Positions 30,808-41,448 of a stretch of 64,000 nt of DNA are shown here, piece after piece. Under the pieces are notes generated by a model. That model was given only the letters and a program-made list of their open reading frames with translations. It was not told the origin of the DNA and did no database searches. The stretch is from Platanthera guangdongensis (taxonomy: Eukaryota > Streptophyta > Magnoliopsida > Asparagales > Orchidaceae): the NCBI GenBank assembly GCA_039583875.1, contig CM077160.1, positions 115,153,314 through 115,217,313 on the forward strand, in the 5' to 3' direction. Positions within the stretch are counted from its first letter, which is position 1; every line of letters starts with the position of its first letter. The translations under genes were made by a program, and so were the position numbers.

Positions 30808-32329
30808 TGATGCAGGACGACGCGTAGGGTTTACGTGCCTGTCGGCTATTTTCTAGGAACCCTAAATGTATTAAATGATTCAAATTAAATTTGCACCGTT
30901 TTGAGCGAAATTTGCACGAACTTTAAAATTAAAGCAACTAATTTCTTTATAAAGCACAAAAATTCGCTATTGGGTTTAACATGGTTTTCTTAAAAATGGT
31001 TCAGTTTAAATCCAGGACGAAAGTTTGCAACTTTCGTTCCGTTCCCCTTGTTGTAGCAAACGGAAATCGTGAACTCCAAATACGTTTCCGTTGAGAGTTT
31101 TCGACGTAGCGTTTGCTGACAAAATTCGGGCGAAAACCCAACAATGAGTCTAATTATCCTAATGAGAAGACTTAGACACACACAAAGGAAGGAGAAAGAA
31201 ACAATTACCCACGGAAGAAACGTCTTCCGTATTTCGAAGTCGATGACGATCACGCGAGAAACTTCTCGTCACCTTCGATATTCGCTCCGAGGTCGGCCGC
31301 TATCGCATGCGGGCACCCAGGAATTAAGTCACTCCCTCACACAAGGTGGTTCCACGGAATCACTCAATAAGGAAAGCCACAAACTAACAAACCTAAAATT
31401 CACTCGCTCTCACACTCAAGGTGGATCCACGTAATCTCAAACACTCAATGTGGCACCACGGAATCTCCAACGCAATATGATATCCAACTTCCCTATTCCT
31501 AACTCAGAGCCAATCAATTACTGATTTCTCCTGACTCTAAACTCACAACAATTAATTATAGGTAGCATCTCTAGGTATCAACTCTCAATTGGAAAGCAGA
31601 ACGCAAGCAATAGAAATCAATTTCCATGGCAGAAATTTTAATTTTTAACAATCTCCTCAAGCACTATCTAACAGGAAATTACAAAAATTTTCAACAACTC
31701 CTAAACAGGAAATCAAAGTTCACGGCATCCTCACAGGAACTCAATACAGCAGTTTGACTCAAGTTCATCAACATTCGCCTAATTATAACCACGGGAAGCT
31801 ACGACAGCAGCCACAGGAAAACAAATACACTATTCATCATCTTCATAATCGCAACAGGAAGAGACAACTTCACGCCTAATTTTCGCCTATTTCACGCCTA
31901 AACTCTAATAGGAATTCACACAGAAATCCTCACACAGAAATCGCAACCTCAATCTTCAATTTCAGATTTCATCACTCATCAACCCTCACTATTTGACATC
32001 TCCCCTTTTATAGGGTTTCAAGAAACTGAAAAAATAACTTGCGGAGAGGGTCGGCCATGGCGGAAGCTTGGCGGAGCGGGTATGGCGGAAGCAGGCGGTT
32101 GCAGAACCGTCGGGGGTTCTCCTGGAGTTGCGCCGAAGTCGGAGGAGTGCGGGAGGGAGCCGATCGTGGAAGAATCGCGGGCCAATCGTGCGGGAGAAGC
32201 TGCGGTTGAACCGTGCGCCACCGTGACTGTGAGATGAACAGTGCCCCTTTTTCTTTTCCGCTGGGCTTCCTCTGAACCGGGGTTATCCCAAATGTTATAC
32301 ATATATATTTATATATATATATTCAGGAT

Positions 32330-32360
<31 letters not shown>

Positions 32361-32584
32361 GTGTCTTACCCAAAAATTTTGTTTAATATATATATATATA
32401 TATATATTATATTTATAAGTGTTATATATAAACATATATATATATATATATATATTTTACCCCATACAACAACATGAAACCCAAATAATGACACAATACA
32501 ACATATAAGACATAGGGTCGATAGTGGTCCGGACGGGTGCGGCGTCGGGTACTTTTGTGACTTGATTCCGACTGGTCTCCACCA
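30808..32584 (-). repeat. 3' LTR of non-autonomous element, 1777 bp
   Basis: Begins TGATGCAGGACGACGCGTAG, ends CTGGTCTCCACCA. Contains a (TA)n-rich stretch at 32299-32455. Short open frames inside are duplicated in the other LTR and are not genes. Confidence 0.93.
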
Positions 32585-32599
32585 ACTCTCCCCCTCTCG
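32585..32599 (-). other. polypurine tract
   Basis: The complement reads CGAGAGGGGGAGAGT, directly against the LTR edge; it fixes the right-to-left orientation. Confidence 0.8.
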
Positions 32600-32689
32600 A
32601 AATCACTCATCTCTGATGAGTGCTCCGAGCGGTGGTGCGGAAAAATCAACCTTCATGCCAATGAACCAGTATCTCTGAAAACTATCATC

Positions 32690-33125
32690 AGTAGTGGTCA
32701 CTGTCCAATATGTGCTCGGAAACTAGAATAGAATATTCTCCTGGCGTCTCATGCTCACCCTGAAACTGGTAGTGAAAACAGAAGGAACTATAATGAAAGT
32801 GTCAGTAGCGGAATGAATAAAGGTATGTCCTGAATGTGGCTCCTCACTCTCACTCACCAACCCAGAAGAATCAAATGGAGGAGAAGGCAATGGAAATTCT
32901 AAAGACTCATACGAGTAATCGTAGAATTAAGTCAGATTGGCTACGTTAAAACAGGATTTTGCTCCCCAAACGGAAAGTATCTCAAGTTCATACGCATTTT
33001 GCCCAATCCGATTTACTACTCGAAAGGGTCCAGTTCTACGGTAGCTAGCTTCTTGACGGTACCAAAAGGTAACCGCTCCGGATCTAGTTGAACCATAATC
33101 AAGTCATTCATTTTAAACTAGTAGT
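32690..33125 (-). pseudogene. gypsy integrase C-terminal remnant
   Basis: On -, the text reads MNDLIMVQLDPERLPFGTVK, then after a one-base shift SYRRTGPFRVVNRIGQNAYE and LEILSVWGAKSCFNVANLT, then a stop and YDYSYESLEFPLPSPPF in frame after it. GPFRVVxRIGxNAYELEI...FNVANL is the GPF/NAY end of plant gypsy integrase. The catalytic core and everything upstream is missing. This shows the element is a deletion derivative of a gypsy retrotransposon. Confidence 0.85.
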
Positions 33126-33270
33126 CCTTTTATGCTTTTTTTTAAATTGAGTTGCATAAAAATCATAAATACTATGCATTTTTCCACTCAAAAAATATAT
33201 ATATTTTTTATGCAAATCATGCAAATGCAAAGATGACTACTAGCGCGACTAACGCCACTAACCGATGGTC

Positions 33271-35112
33271 TCAGATACTAAGAGCAACTCCTGAAAGAGG
33301 TACATGATCAAGAGGCTCAGAGGGTGGATCATAAAAGAACTCATCGCGGGGGCGATGATCACTCAAGTGCAAATCAGAGACAACAGTGATCAAATGTGTC
33401 AACATGGTGTGCAAATTGTCTTTGCAAGTGTGCGTGACAAGATATAACTTCAACGAATCAGTGAGTGCACCCTCAAACTCGACTGCGTCACTAAATACGG
33501 ATACATCCCAAATGTGCGGGGAACCCATAAATTTGCCATCTGGGGGTTCGCCGGGAGGGGTATAATAAAATTCGTCGCAAATGCGACGCGTGCAAACGTA
33601 AGCTCCAATAACATGAGTGCTCTCAGATAAAAGTGCGCAAAGTGTGACAATCGTACTGAATGTGCTAAGGAAGAGTGAGGCATCAGGAGGCTCACCAGGT
33701 GGGACATAGAAGAACTCATCACAAATACGATGGTCAGCAGGTGGTGCGTCCCATAACTCATCTAGAGTGCGAGCAACCAGATGACTATACCCAAGCACTA
33801 TCAACATCAAGTGAGACAATGGAGCAGGTATCCATGTCTTAAAACTCGCAAGTGTATTATTCAGATAAAGCTCATCCTCATAATGACGAGGTGGCTCATC
33901 TGGAGGCTCCATAGGTGGGTCGTCAAAGGACTCATCAGTCGAGTGATGGTCCTCCAGAAATGAATCCTCAGAAGGGGTCATACTCCCAAATAGGGTAGAA
34001 GTGACTACCTCGTGATCACTACTAAGCTCTCGGCTCTTGATCGTAATATTACTCGGTGCGCCATCAAGTGTGGTGTCGTGACTCGATGCGACATCGGGTA
34101 TGGTGATATGACTCGGTGCATCACCAGGTGAAGTGTGCAAGGAATCTACACTCAAAAGAGAGCTAGTAGATATAACATCACAGACGGGGTCACTTAGTGG
34201 AGCAGACTCATATGGGGTTTGACTCCACACATCCTGTACTAGGACATCTTATAGAGTGGGTGACGTCTCCCTGCTTCGGGCAGTGGAAGGCTCTTGCTGC
34301 CCCTCAGTATCTATCATCATGTTCACCTTTGGAACACTAGGAGGATCGCTAAGTGTGACATACTCGTGACGATAGTGACTTCTATAGATAGTTCGAGGGT
34401 AATCATGATGAGTGTCCATATCATAATCATGTCGTGCTCGTGGATGATCATAGGTACTACGAACGTGTGGTGGTGGTCGCACATATGCAGTCTCAGATTC
34501 CTCATATAAAGGAGACGTGTAGTATCGATAACTAGAGGTATACTGAACTCTATCCTCATAATATGGTGCCGATTGACCACTAGGATCCACTCGGGTACGA
34601 GGATAATAACGACGATGGTCATCATACGGATCGTCTCTATAATGAAAACGTGTTGGTGGGGCAACACGATCTATGGTAGTGGTATACAGTGATCGAGTAT
34701 AATTATCGAAGTATCGTAACGATCTCCGTGACTGGGCACTATGAGTATGAGTGTAAGGGTAGTCGTGATCCTCAAATAAAGGGTTCCTCCTAAAGGTAGA
34801 CCTTTCCACAAAGTGATGAGGAATATCGTAATGTTCACGGACCGAATGCTCATCTCGAATTTGAGGCGGCATTGACGCTCGAGGGGGTATTTCTAAATTA
34901 CTCACCCTACCTCTAAGGTTTTCCAACCCTTCACGCATCTGACATGTACTCTCAGTTAATGCCGTCATTTGGTAGGCGAAAGGTATAAACCACTGGGGTG
35001 GTTCTTCCCCTTCATTCCCTTGGCTCGATTGACCACGCACAATTTGACGCATTCTATCACTATGCTGATTCATGCAAATAAAAAAAATTAAATGCAAGAT
35101 ATGATTAGACAA
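33271..35112 (-). pseudogene. large ORF with PPGEPPD repeats, one in-frame stop (novel, gag position)
   Basis: One - strand frame of 614 codons is interrupted only by TAA at 34249-34251; both halves are in the same frame. The first half (Met at 35112) starts MNQHSDRMRQIVRGQSSQGN, has a likely coiled-coil stretch (MTALTESTCQMREGLENLRG) and a long Tyr/Arg/Asp/His-rich region (RFHYRDDPYDDHRRYYPRTR). The second half has four repeats of a motif like RICDEFFYVPPGEPPD, near 33310, 33541, 33690 and 33893 on the map. It sits right after the primer site, where gag belongs, but lacks a capsid core and zinc knuckle. I know no family for it. Related sequence exists at 9501-10930. Confidence 0.75.
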
Positions 35113-35200
35113 TCAAAAATTTCTCTTTTTTTTAAACAAAATGTTATGCGGGTTCCTATTCTACGCATGGTGGATCCCAAAACTTGGAAAAATTTCGGAA

Positions 35201-35216
35201 CCTCGCTTTGATACCA
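35201..35216 (-). other. primer-binding site, tRNA-Met type
   Basis: The reverse complement reads TGGTATCAAAGCGAGG, three bases from the LTR start at 35220. Confidence 0.85.
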
Positions 35217-35219
35217 ATT

Positions 35220-36756
35220 TGATGTAGGACGACGCGTAGGGTTTACGTGCCTGTCGGTTATTTTCTAGGAACCCTAAATGTATTAAATGATTCAAATTAA
35301 ATTTGCACCGTTTTGAGCGAAATTTGCACGAACTTTAAAATTAAATCAACTAATTTCTTTATAAAGCACAAAAATTCGCCATTGGGTTTAACATGGTTTT
35401 CTTAAAAATGGTTCAGTTTAAATCCAGGACGAAAGTTTGCAACTTTCGTTCCGTTCCCCTTGTTGTAGCAAACGGAAATCGTGAACTCCAAATACGTTTC
35501 CGTTGAGAGTTTTCGACGTAGCGTTTGCTGACAAAATTCGGGCGAAAACCCAACAATGAGTCTAATTATCCTAATGAGAAGACTTAGACACACACAAAGG
35601 AAGGAGAAAGAAACAATTACCCACGGAAGAGACGTCTTCCGTACTTCGAAGTCGATGGCGATCACGCGAGAAACTTCTCGTCACCTTCGATATTCGCTCC
35701 GAGGTCGGCCGCTATCGCATGCGGGCACCCAGGAATTAAGTCACTCCCTCACACGAGGTGGTTCCACGGAATCACTCAATAAGTAAGGAAAACCACAAAC
35801 TAACAAACCTAAAATTCACTCGCTCTCACACTCAAGGTGGATCCACGTAATCTCAAACACTCAATGTGGCACCACGGAATCTCCAACGCAATATGATATC
35901 CAACTTCCCTATTCCTAACTCAGAGCCAATCAATTACTGATTTCTCCTGACTCTAAACTCACAACAATTAATTATAGGTAGCATCTCCAGGTATCAACTC
36001 TCAATTGGAAAGCAGAACGCAAGCAATAGAAATCAATTTCCATGGCAAAAATTTTAATTTTTAACAATCTCCTCAAGCACTATCTAACAGGAAATTACAA
36101 AAATTTTCAACAACTCCTAAACAGGAAATCAAAGTTCACGACATCCTCACAGGAACTCAATACAGCAGTTTGACTCAAGTTCATCAACATTCACCTAATT
36201 CTAACCACGGGAAGCTATGACAGCAGCGACAGGAAAACAAATACACTATTCATCATCTTCATAATCGCAACAGGAAGAGACAACTTCACGCCTAATTTTC
36301 GCCTATTTCACGCCTAAACTCTAATAGGAATTCACACAGAAATCCTCACACAGAAATCGCAACCTCAATCTTCAATTTCAGATTTCATCACTCATCAACC
36401 CTCACTATTTGACATCTCCCCTTTTATAGGGTTTCAAGAAACTGAAAAAATAACTTGCGGAGAGGGTCGGCCATGGCGGAAGCTTGGCGGAGCGGGTATG
36501 ACGGAAGCAGGCGGTTGCAGAACCGTCGGGGGTTCTCCTGGAGTTGCGCCGAAGTCGGAGGAGTGCGGGAGGGAGCCGATCGTGGAAGAATCGCGGGCCG
36601 ATCGTGCGGGAGAAGCTGCGGTTGAACCGTGCGCCATGGATGGACCGGGTGACCGGGAAGATGAACAGTGCCCCTTTTTCTTTTCCGCTGGGCTTCCTCT
36701 GAACCGGGGTTATCCCAAATGTTATACATATATATTTATATATATATATATTCAGG

Positions 36757-36801
<45 letters not shown>

Positions 36802-36864
36802 CTTACCCAAAAATTTTGTTTAATATATATATATATATATTTATATTTATAAGTGTTATATATA

Positions 36865-36942
<78 letters not shown>

Positions 36943-37064
36943 CATACAACAACATGAAACCCAAATAATGACACAATACAACATATAAGACATAGGGTCG
37001 ATAGTGGTCCGGACGGGTGCGGCGTCGGGTACTTTTGTGACTTGATTCCGACTGGTCTCCACCA
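35220..37064 (-). repeat. 5' LTR of non-autonomous element, 1845 bp
   Basis: Starts TGATGTAGGACG and matches 30808-32584. The extra length comes mainly from longer (TA)n tracts (36726-36940) and an indel near 36638-36656. Confidence 0.93.
36862..36939. repeat. (TA)n microsatellite in LTR
   Basis: A long uninterrupted TA run, much shorter in the partner LTR (about 32433-32456). It produces spurious Ile/Tyr repeat frames. Confidence 0.95.
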
Positions 37065-37069
37065 CTGTC

Positions 37070-37400
37070 CTTGCCAGAGTAAAGAGAATGGAGCTCATAC
37101 CACATTGCCTTGGTCGTCTCGTGGTACATGACCATACGGTAAGGTTCGCCATTAAGAGAGTTGAGGAGCCCCGTTTGAACACGACCATCGTTACGAAGCC
37201 AGTCATTTGTAGGTGCAGAAGGAATAACCTGAGTTAATTGTGCAGAAGTCGCTTTGACTGAAGGACTCAACGAACATAATGCACCCACTCAACAAAGGTC
37301 TTCTTCCCAGTAAGAGAAATGGTGGTGATTCTCAACTCGTCACAGAGTTCAGGAACAGGCACAACAACCCGAGCTGGAAGCCTGAAATAGAAGAGGCAGT
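37070..37400 (-). pseudogene. copia gag N-terminus (UBN2-type)
   Basis: On -, LRITTISLTGKKTFVEWVHY is followed, after a frameshift near 37265, by WLRNDGRVQTGLLNSLNGEP and [17 protein letters not shown]. This is the copia gag start and the W..L...Y sequence near the end of its N-terminal domain. It joins the gag frames ending at 30802 once the nested element is removed. Confidence 0.82.
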
Positions 37401-38450
37401 AGATGAGTCCACGACCAAGCGGTCAGGCGGTTAAGCTATGCCGCTAACCGGCAAGGCTGGCACAACAGAGTACACCACAAGAGGAGAGACCGCGGACATG
37501 GACAAAGGGCTGCGGTTATGAAGTAGAAGCAGACGAAGTGGAAGCCGACATGTAGAGCAAAGAGAGGACTCCGGACGAACACAAAGAGCAGACCGCGCGG
37601 GAAACACAGCGACAAGGAGAGTGGTGAAGAGAGATGCCCATGGATATCACAAAAGGGGAGACCGCGCGGCCAAGAGGCTTAAGCGAACACGGAGCAGAGC
37701 ATGCAAAGAGCAGCAGTCTTGTGGGTGGAGACCGCACGACTAGACCGAGCAAGAAGACCGGCAAACCAAGTGAGTAGGCGGCAAGGGAGAAGAAGTGGCC
37801 TTGATCATGGACGCCGTGCTCGGAGAGCAGCGACTACAAGAGACAAGCCAGGCGAACAAAGAAGATGGGTGGCCGGAGAGCAGCACCCAGAGAGAACGAA
37901 CACGGTGGCAAGACCAGAACCACAATTAGCAGCATCGTGTGGCCAATCTGCTTAGGCAAGGGGAGACCGCAACAAGCAGAGAGCAGCACCCAAAGAGAAC
38001 AAATACGGTGGCAAGACCAGAACCACGGTTAGCAACAACGGGTGACCAATCCTCTCGACAAGGAGAGACCACAACGAGCAGAGAGCAGCGAAGAGCTAGA
38101 CCGCAGCGGGCAATGAGTAGATTGCAGTGGATAAAGAGACACAAACCGTGCGAGAAGGAAAGATGAAGCCGAACTGGGCAGTCCACTGCGGGCAAAGAGC
38201 AGACCACAGGATGACAGGACGGTTGGACCCATCAGATAAGTCTATAAAGTCATGAGACTCAAAAACGAAGGTAGGGTTCAGCTCGCTGAGTACCCTGCGG
38301 ACAAAAAAGAGTCTATCCGCCCGAGACAGGAGAAGATGTGCCCGAGCCCGCAGGATTGATGCGGTTAGACAAACCACTCTAACTGCCTAACACAGTAGAC
38401 TGCATGGGGTTTGGCGGTTAGAAAAACACAGGCCACCCAGCGGGATCGAT
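37401..38450 (-). repeat. unusually long copia 5' leader with ~103 bp tandem repeats
   Basis: About 1 kb lies between gag and primer site. gagagcagcacccagagaga at 37876 recurs at 37979 (and as gagagcagcg at 38081), with the shared block cggtggcaagaccagaacca. Looser copies of a gagaccgc/agcagacc theme extend from 37480 to 38230. No gene. Confidence 0.75.
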
Positions 38451-38463
38451 TCCTCTGATACCA
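38451..38463 (-). other. copia primer-binding site, tRNA-Met type
   Basis: The reverse complement reads TGGTATCAGAGGA, directly adjoining the LTR. Confidence 0.85.
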
Positions 38464-38666
38464 TGTAAATAAGTACACATAATATTGGGAGAAAAAGCTG
38501 TAAACCTTGTATATTTTTCTTGTGTATGTAAATACAAGTACGAGTACATATATATAGGGAGAGGAGAGAGAAGTGTCCCTTTTTCAAGATGTTGGACTAT
38601 TACATAAAGAACAAGAAAGCCTATGATGGATCATTATATGGGCCTTTACATGTTCTTTTTCAAACA
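38464..38666 (-). repeat. copia 5' LTR, 203 bp
   Basis: TGTAAATAAGTACACATAAT...TTTTTCAAACA, matching 26679-26872. A TATA-like tatatatagggag is present in both. Confidence 0.9.
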
Positions 38667-38671
38667 GAGGT

Positions 38672-40350
38672 CAATCAGGAAGTTGACCCAATCACTTTTT
38701 TTTGTGACAAATTAAATGAAGCCGGACAATGACATTCTACATATGATATGGAGTTCTATGCTATTGTTCAATCCCTCCACCATTGGAGACATTGTCTAGT
38801 CTTTAGAAAGTGTCTTTTATTTTGATCACGAACCCTAAATTACACAAACTTTCAAAAGAAACTTAGCTTACGGCATGCAAGTGGATTCAATTTTAGCAGT
38901 TTGTTCTAAATCACAAATCTGGCATTGAGAATAAGGTGGCAGATGCTCTAAGTAGAATCTGTACCACTTTGTGAGTTATGAGTTATAAAGTTACTGGATT
39001 CAATGGGATGAAAGATGACTATTCTAGTTGTGAAAAAATTAGTCAAATATATAATTTGTTCCCCTCTGATGCTGGAAGTCCAGATTTTCAGTACCAAGTG
39101 CGTGATGGGCATCATTTTCGAGGAACTTGCCTTTGAATTCCAGACTCCTCACTCTGAGATTTCCTCATTGAGGAAATGTATTCTGGAGAAGCTGCTGACT
39201 ATTTTGGTAGAGATAAAACCATTATTATGGTTGAAAATTGATTTTATTGCCCCATCCTTAAGCAAGATGTTACTTGTGTTTTTAGGTGTTGTCGTATTTG
39301 TTAATTGGCAAAACAAGGACAACACATAACTTGTCTATACACTCCACTCCCCATTCCACATAACCATGAGAGGACCTTAGTATGGATTTTGTATTAGGCT
39401 TGCCCCGTACTACACAACGCCATGGCTCCATATTTGTTGTCATAGCCAAATTCTCTAAGATGATGCATTTTATTCCATGTAAGAAAACAACTAATGCCTT
39501 TAATATTGCTTCAATTTTCTTTCGAGAGATTGTTCATTTGCATGAACTATTTAAAACCATCATTTCTTATTGGGGCGTACATTTTGTTAGTTATTTTTGG
39601 AAAATCCTTTGGAAAAACTAGAAACTAAATTATCTTTCTCTACTGCTTATCACCCACAAACAGACGGGCAAATAATGCTTTTCAATCGTAGTCCAGGAGA
39701 TCTTCTTAAGAGCTTTTAGTTGATGAGCATACTGTTACATGAGATTTAATTCTACCTATGGCTGAATTTGCATACAATATAGTTATGTGAATAGGCCTAC
39801 AGGCATGTCCGCATGTCCTCATTCCAAATAGTCACAGGCTATACCCAAGAAAACTATTTGATCTTATTGAACTACCTATTTCTTATCGAACATTATCATT
39901 TGCATCCACATTTGTCCAACATATACATGACTTACATCTTGAGGTTTTACAAAAACTAGCATTAAAATATGATAGCTATAAAAATACAGTTAACTTGTAT
40001 AGACAATTTGTTGAATTCGGGGTTGGAGATATGTTGTTTGTGAAAATATGACCAGAAAGGTTACCTTCGGGTATCCTTAAAGAGGTAACCAATAAAAGAA
40101 ATGATCCTTATAGGATTACAAGGAAAATAAATGATAATGCATATGAATCAGATATTCTTGTGAATACTGGTCTTTCCCCAGTATTCATGGTTTGTATGTC
40201 ATAAATTTGCTGGTACTAACACACAAGATGTTGTTGGTGAGTCGTTACCTAAAATTCCTACCAGGTGTCCGCGATCTCATATTCCTGATCAAATACTTGA
40301 TCTTGAAATACTTACAGTAGATGCTGAAGTACATTGCTATCTTTTCCGTT
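38672..40350 (+). pseudogene. decayed gypsy RNase H and integrase (right part)
   Basis: It continues the element interrupted at 26678: STYDMEFYAIVQSLHHWRHC (RNase H) and ENKVADALSRICTT, then the integrase core SMDFVLGLPRTTQRHGSIFV, VVIAKFSKMMHFIPCKKTTN and YHPQTDGQ (about 39651-39671), with a degraded C-terminal GDMLFVK. Many stops. Conserved lengths and order indicate a once complete pol. Confidence 0.85.
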
Positions 40351-40703
40351 AGGATGACTTGTCAAAAATTGAGGACTTATTGATCACATCAGAGGAGTTT
40401 CAACAGCTAGCCACATGCATTCTGCAATACTATCTCGACTCTTATTCGTTGGAGTCAAATTCATTAAAGCCTGGGAGTGCTGATGCTAAACATCATGATA
40501 GAAAGCCTGAGATGCATCACCATCACAAATGATAACACTCTGGGTTTATATTTTATTTTTAATTATATTGAGCATAATATAAGCTCATTTTCTTATTTTA
40601 CATGTATCTTTCTTTTATTCCTTATTGAATTTGAGCTAGTCAAACCTAAAGTCCACCAAGCCTAATCTTAAAGCCCATTAAGCTAAGACAACATAACTAG
40701 TTT
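40351..40703. other. no gene seen
   Basis: Tail of the decayed gypsy followed by AT-rich sequence; a short frame at 40477-40665 has no family signature. Confidence 0.45.
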
Positions 40704-40775
40704 TGTAGCACTCCAACCTAGTTTAACATCAAATCAGCAGTCGGGCCGGGTCAAAATGAGGGGAAAAAATTAGTT
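40704..40775 (-). repeat. fragment resembling the LTR that starts at 55538
   Basis: TGTAGCACTCCAACCTAGTT + TAACATCAAATCAGCAGTCG matches TGTTGCACCCTAACCTAGTT + TAACATCAAATTAGTAGTCC. Similarity fades after about 70 bp. Same orientation, so it may be the far LTR of that Tekay-like element. Confidence 0.65.
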
Positions 40776-40834
40776 TTCCCCCTAAATTACTCTCTTTGCC
40801 CCCGATATGAAACCTTCTAAATTCCCCAGACCCA

Positions 40835-41010
40835 GACGGATGGGCACACTGAATTGTCAAATCAAACAAGAGAAGACTTGTTCAGAATGTGCATACTTGT
40901 GTTTGGAGGAAGCTAAAGCAGTACCTTCTGATGGTGCAATTTACCTACAATAATAGTTACCACTAAAGCATTCAGATGTCTCCATATGAAGCTCTCGCAT
41001 GTTGCACACT
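40835..41010 (+). pseudogene. gypsy integrase fragment on + strand
   Basis: With frame changes the text reads QTDGHTELSNQTREDLFRMC, ILVFGGS, FTYNNSYH-like and SIQMSPYEALAC, the catalytic-Glu end of gypsy integrase. It is opposite in strand to the integrase at 46312, so it is a separate copy or an inverted piece. Confidence 0.7.
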
Positions 41011-41019
41011 TTTGAAAAT

Positions 41020-41448
41020 TTAATCGAGCTGATTATATAACACATGATATTTTTCCCGCATTTGTGCCTCCGAATTTTTTGATCTTGGGATGTGCTGAAT
41101 AGTGAAGCTTTTGAACCTCCCGATTTCTGCTTTCACAGGTGTCAGATACTTCTGCAAAATAGGGTCCCTAGTCTCAAAGTTGCCCAGGACTTGAGATGCC
41201 ATCACGAAAGAATCCGTTCTTACTTGTACATCCTCAATTCCGAGTTCTTTAGCAAACCTTAGACCTACCAGGAGAGCCTCATACTCTGCCTGATTGTTTG
41301 TAATTGGGAAGTAGAAATTCATCGCCTGCTCTAGCCTTACTCCATTTGGATTAATGAGGACAATCCCCGCACCAGAAGAATCCTTCCCAGATGCACCATC
41401 AACATAAATAGTCCAAGCCAGAGGAGGTTTTTTTTTGGGATTGGACAA
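41020..41448 (-). pseudogene. Tat-element second RNase H
   Basis: PPLAWTIYVDGASGKDSSGA, GIVLINPNGVRLEQAMNFYF, ITNNQAEYEALLVGLRFAKE and VQVRTDSFVMASQVLGNFET give the archaeal-type RNase H typical of Tat elements, with D, E and D catalytic positions visible (VDGAS, AEYEA, TDS). The domain itself is open. No integrase follows; the element is cut about 10 codons later by other sequence at 41010-41020. Confidence 0.88.

Larger units (their letters stand above)
30808..37064 (-). mobile_element. non-autonomous Ty3/gypsy-derived LTR element, 6257 bp
   Basis: LTRs (30808-32584 and 35220-37064), primer site, polypurine tract and ctgtc target duplication are all present. The 2.6 kb interior has no RT, RNase H, protease or integrase core. 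It keeps only an integrase C-terminus (32920-33125) and a long repeat-containing ORF (33271-35112). The LTRs are roughly 98% alike outside their (TA)n tracts by eye, so insertion is recent. It must borrow enzymes from a related gypsy element. Confidence 0.92.
26679..38666 (-). mobile_element. Ty1/copia retrotransposon, complete but broken, with two nested insertions
   Basis: Bounded by LTRs 26679-26872 and 38464-38666 with a gaggt target duplication. Genes run right to left: gag (37400 to 37070, then 30802 to 30154), protease, integrase, RT, RNase H. Without the inserted element (30808-37064 plus its TSD) it would be about 5.7 kb, normal for copia. Frameshifts occur throughout, so it is not autonomous. 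It entered the older gypsy at 25880-40350 and was itself entered later by the gypsy derivative and a MITE. Confidence 0.92.

Noticed and set aside
30990..31434. ORFs at 30990-31434, repeated at 35402-35786
   Set aside because: They lie inside the two LTR copies of one element, on both strands, with no domain.
36405..37288. ORFs with long Ile/Tyr runs
   Set aside because: Read through the (TA)n microsatellite in the LTR.
41020..41448. Host RNase H gene
   Set aside because: It is embedded in Tat-type RT and protease context, and the same domain recurs at 14272.
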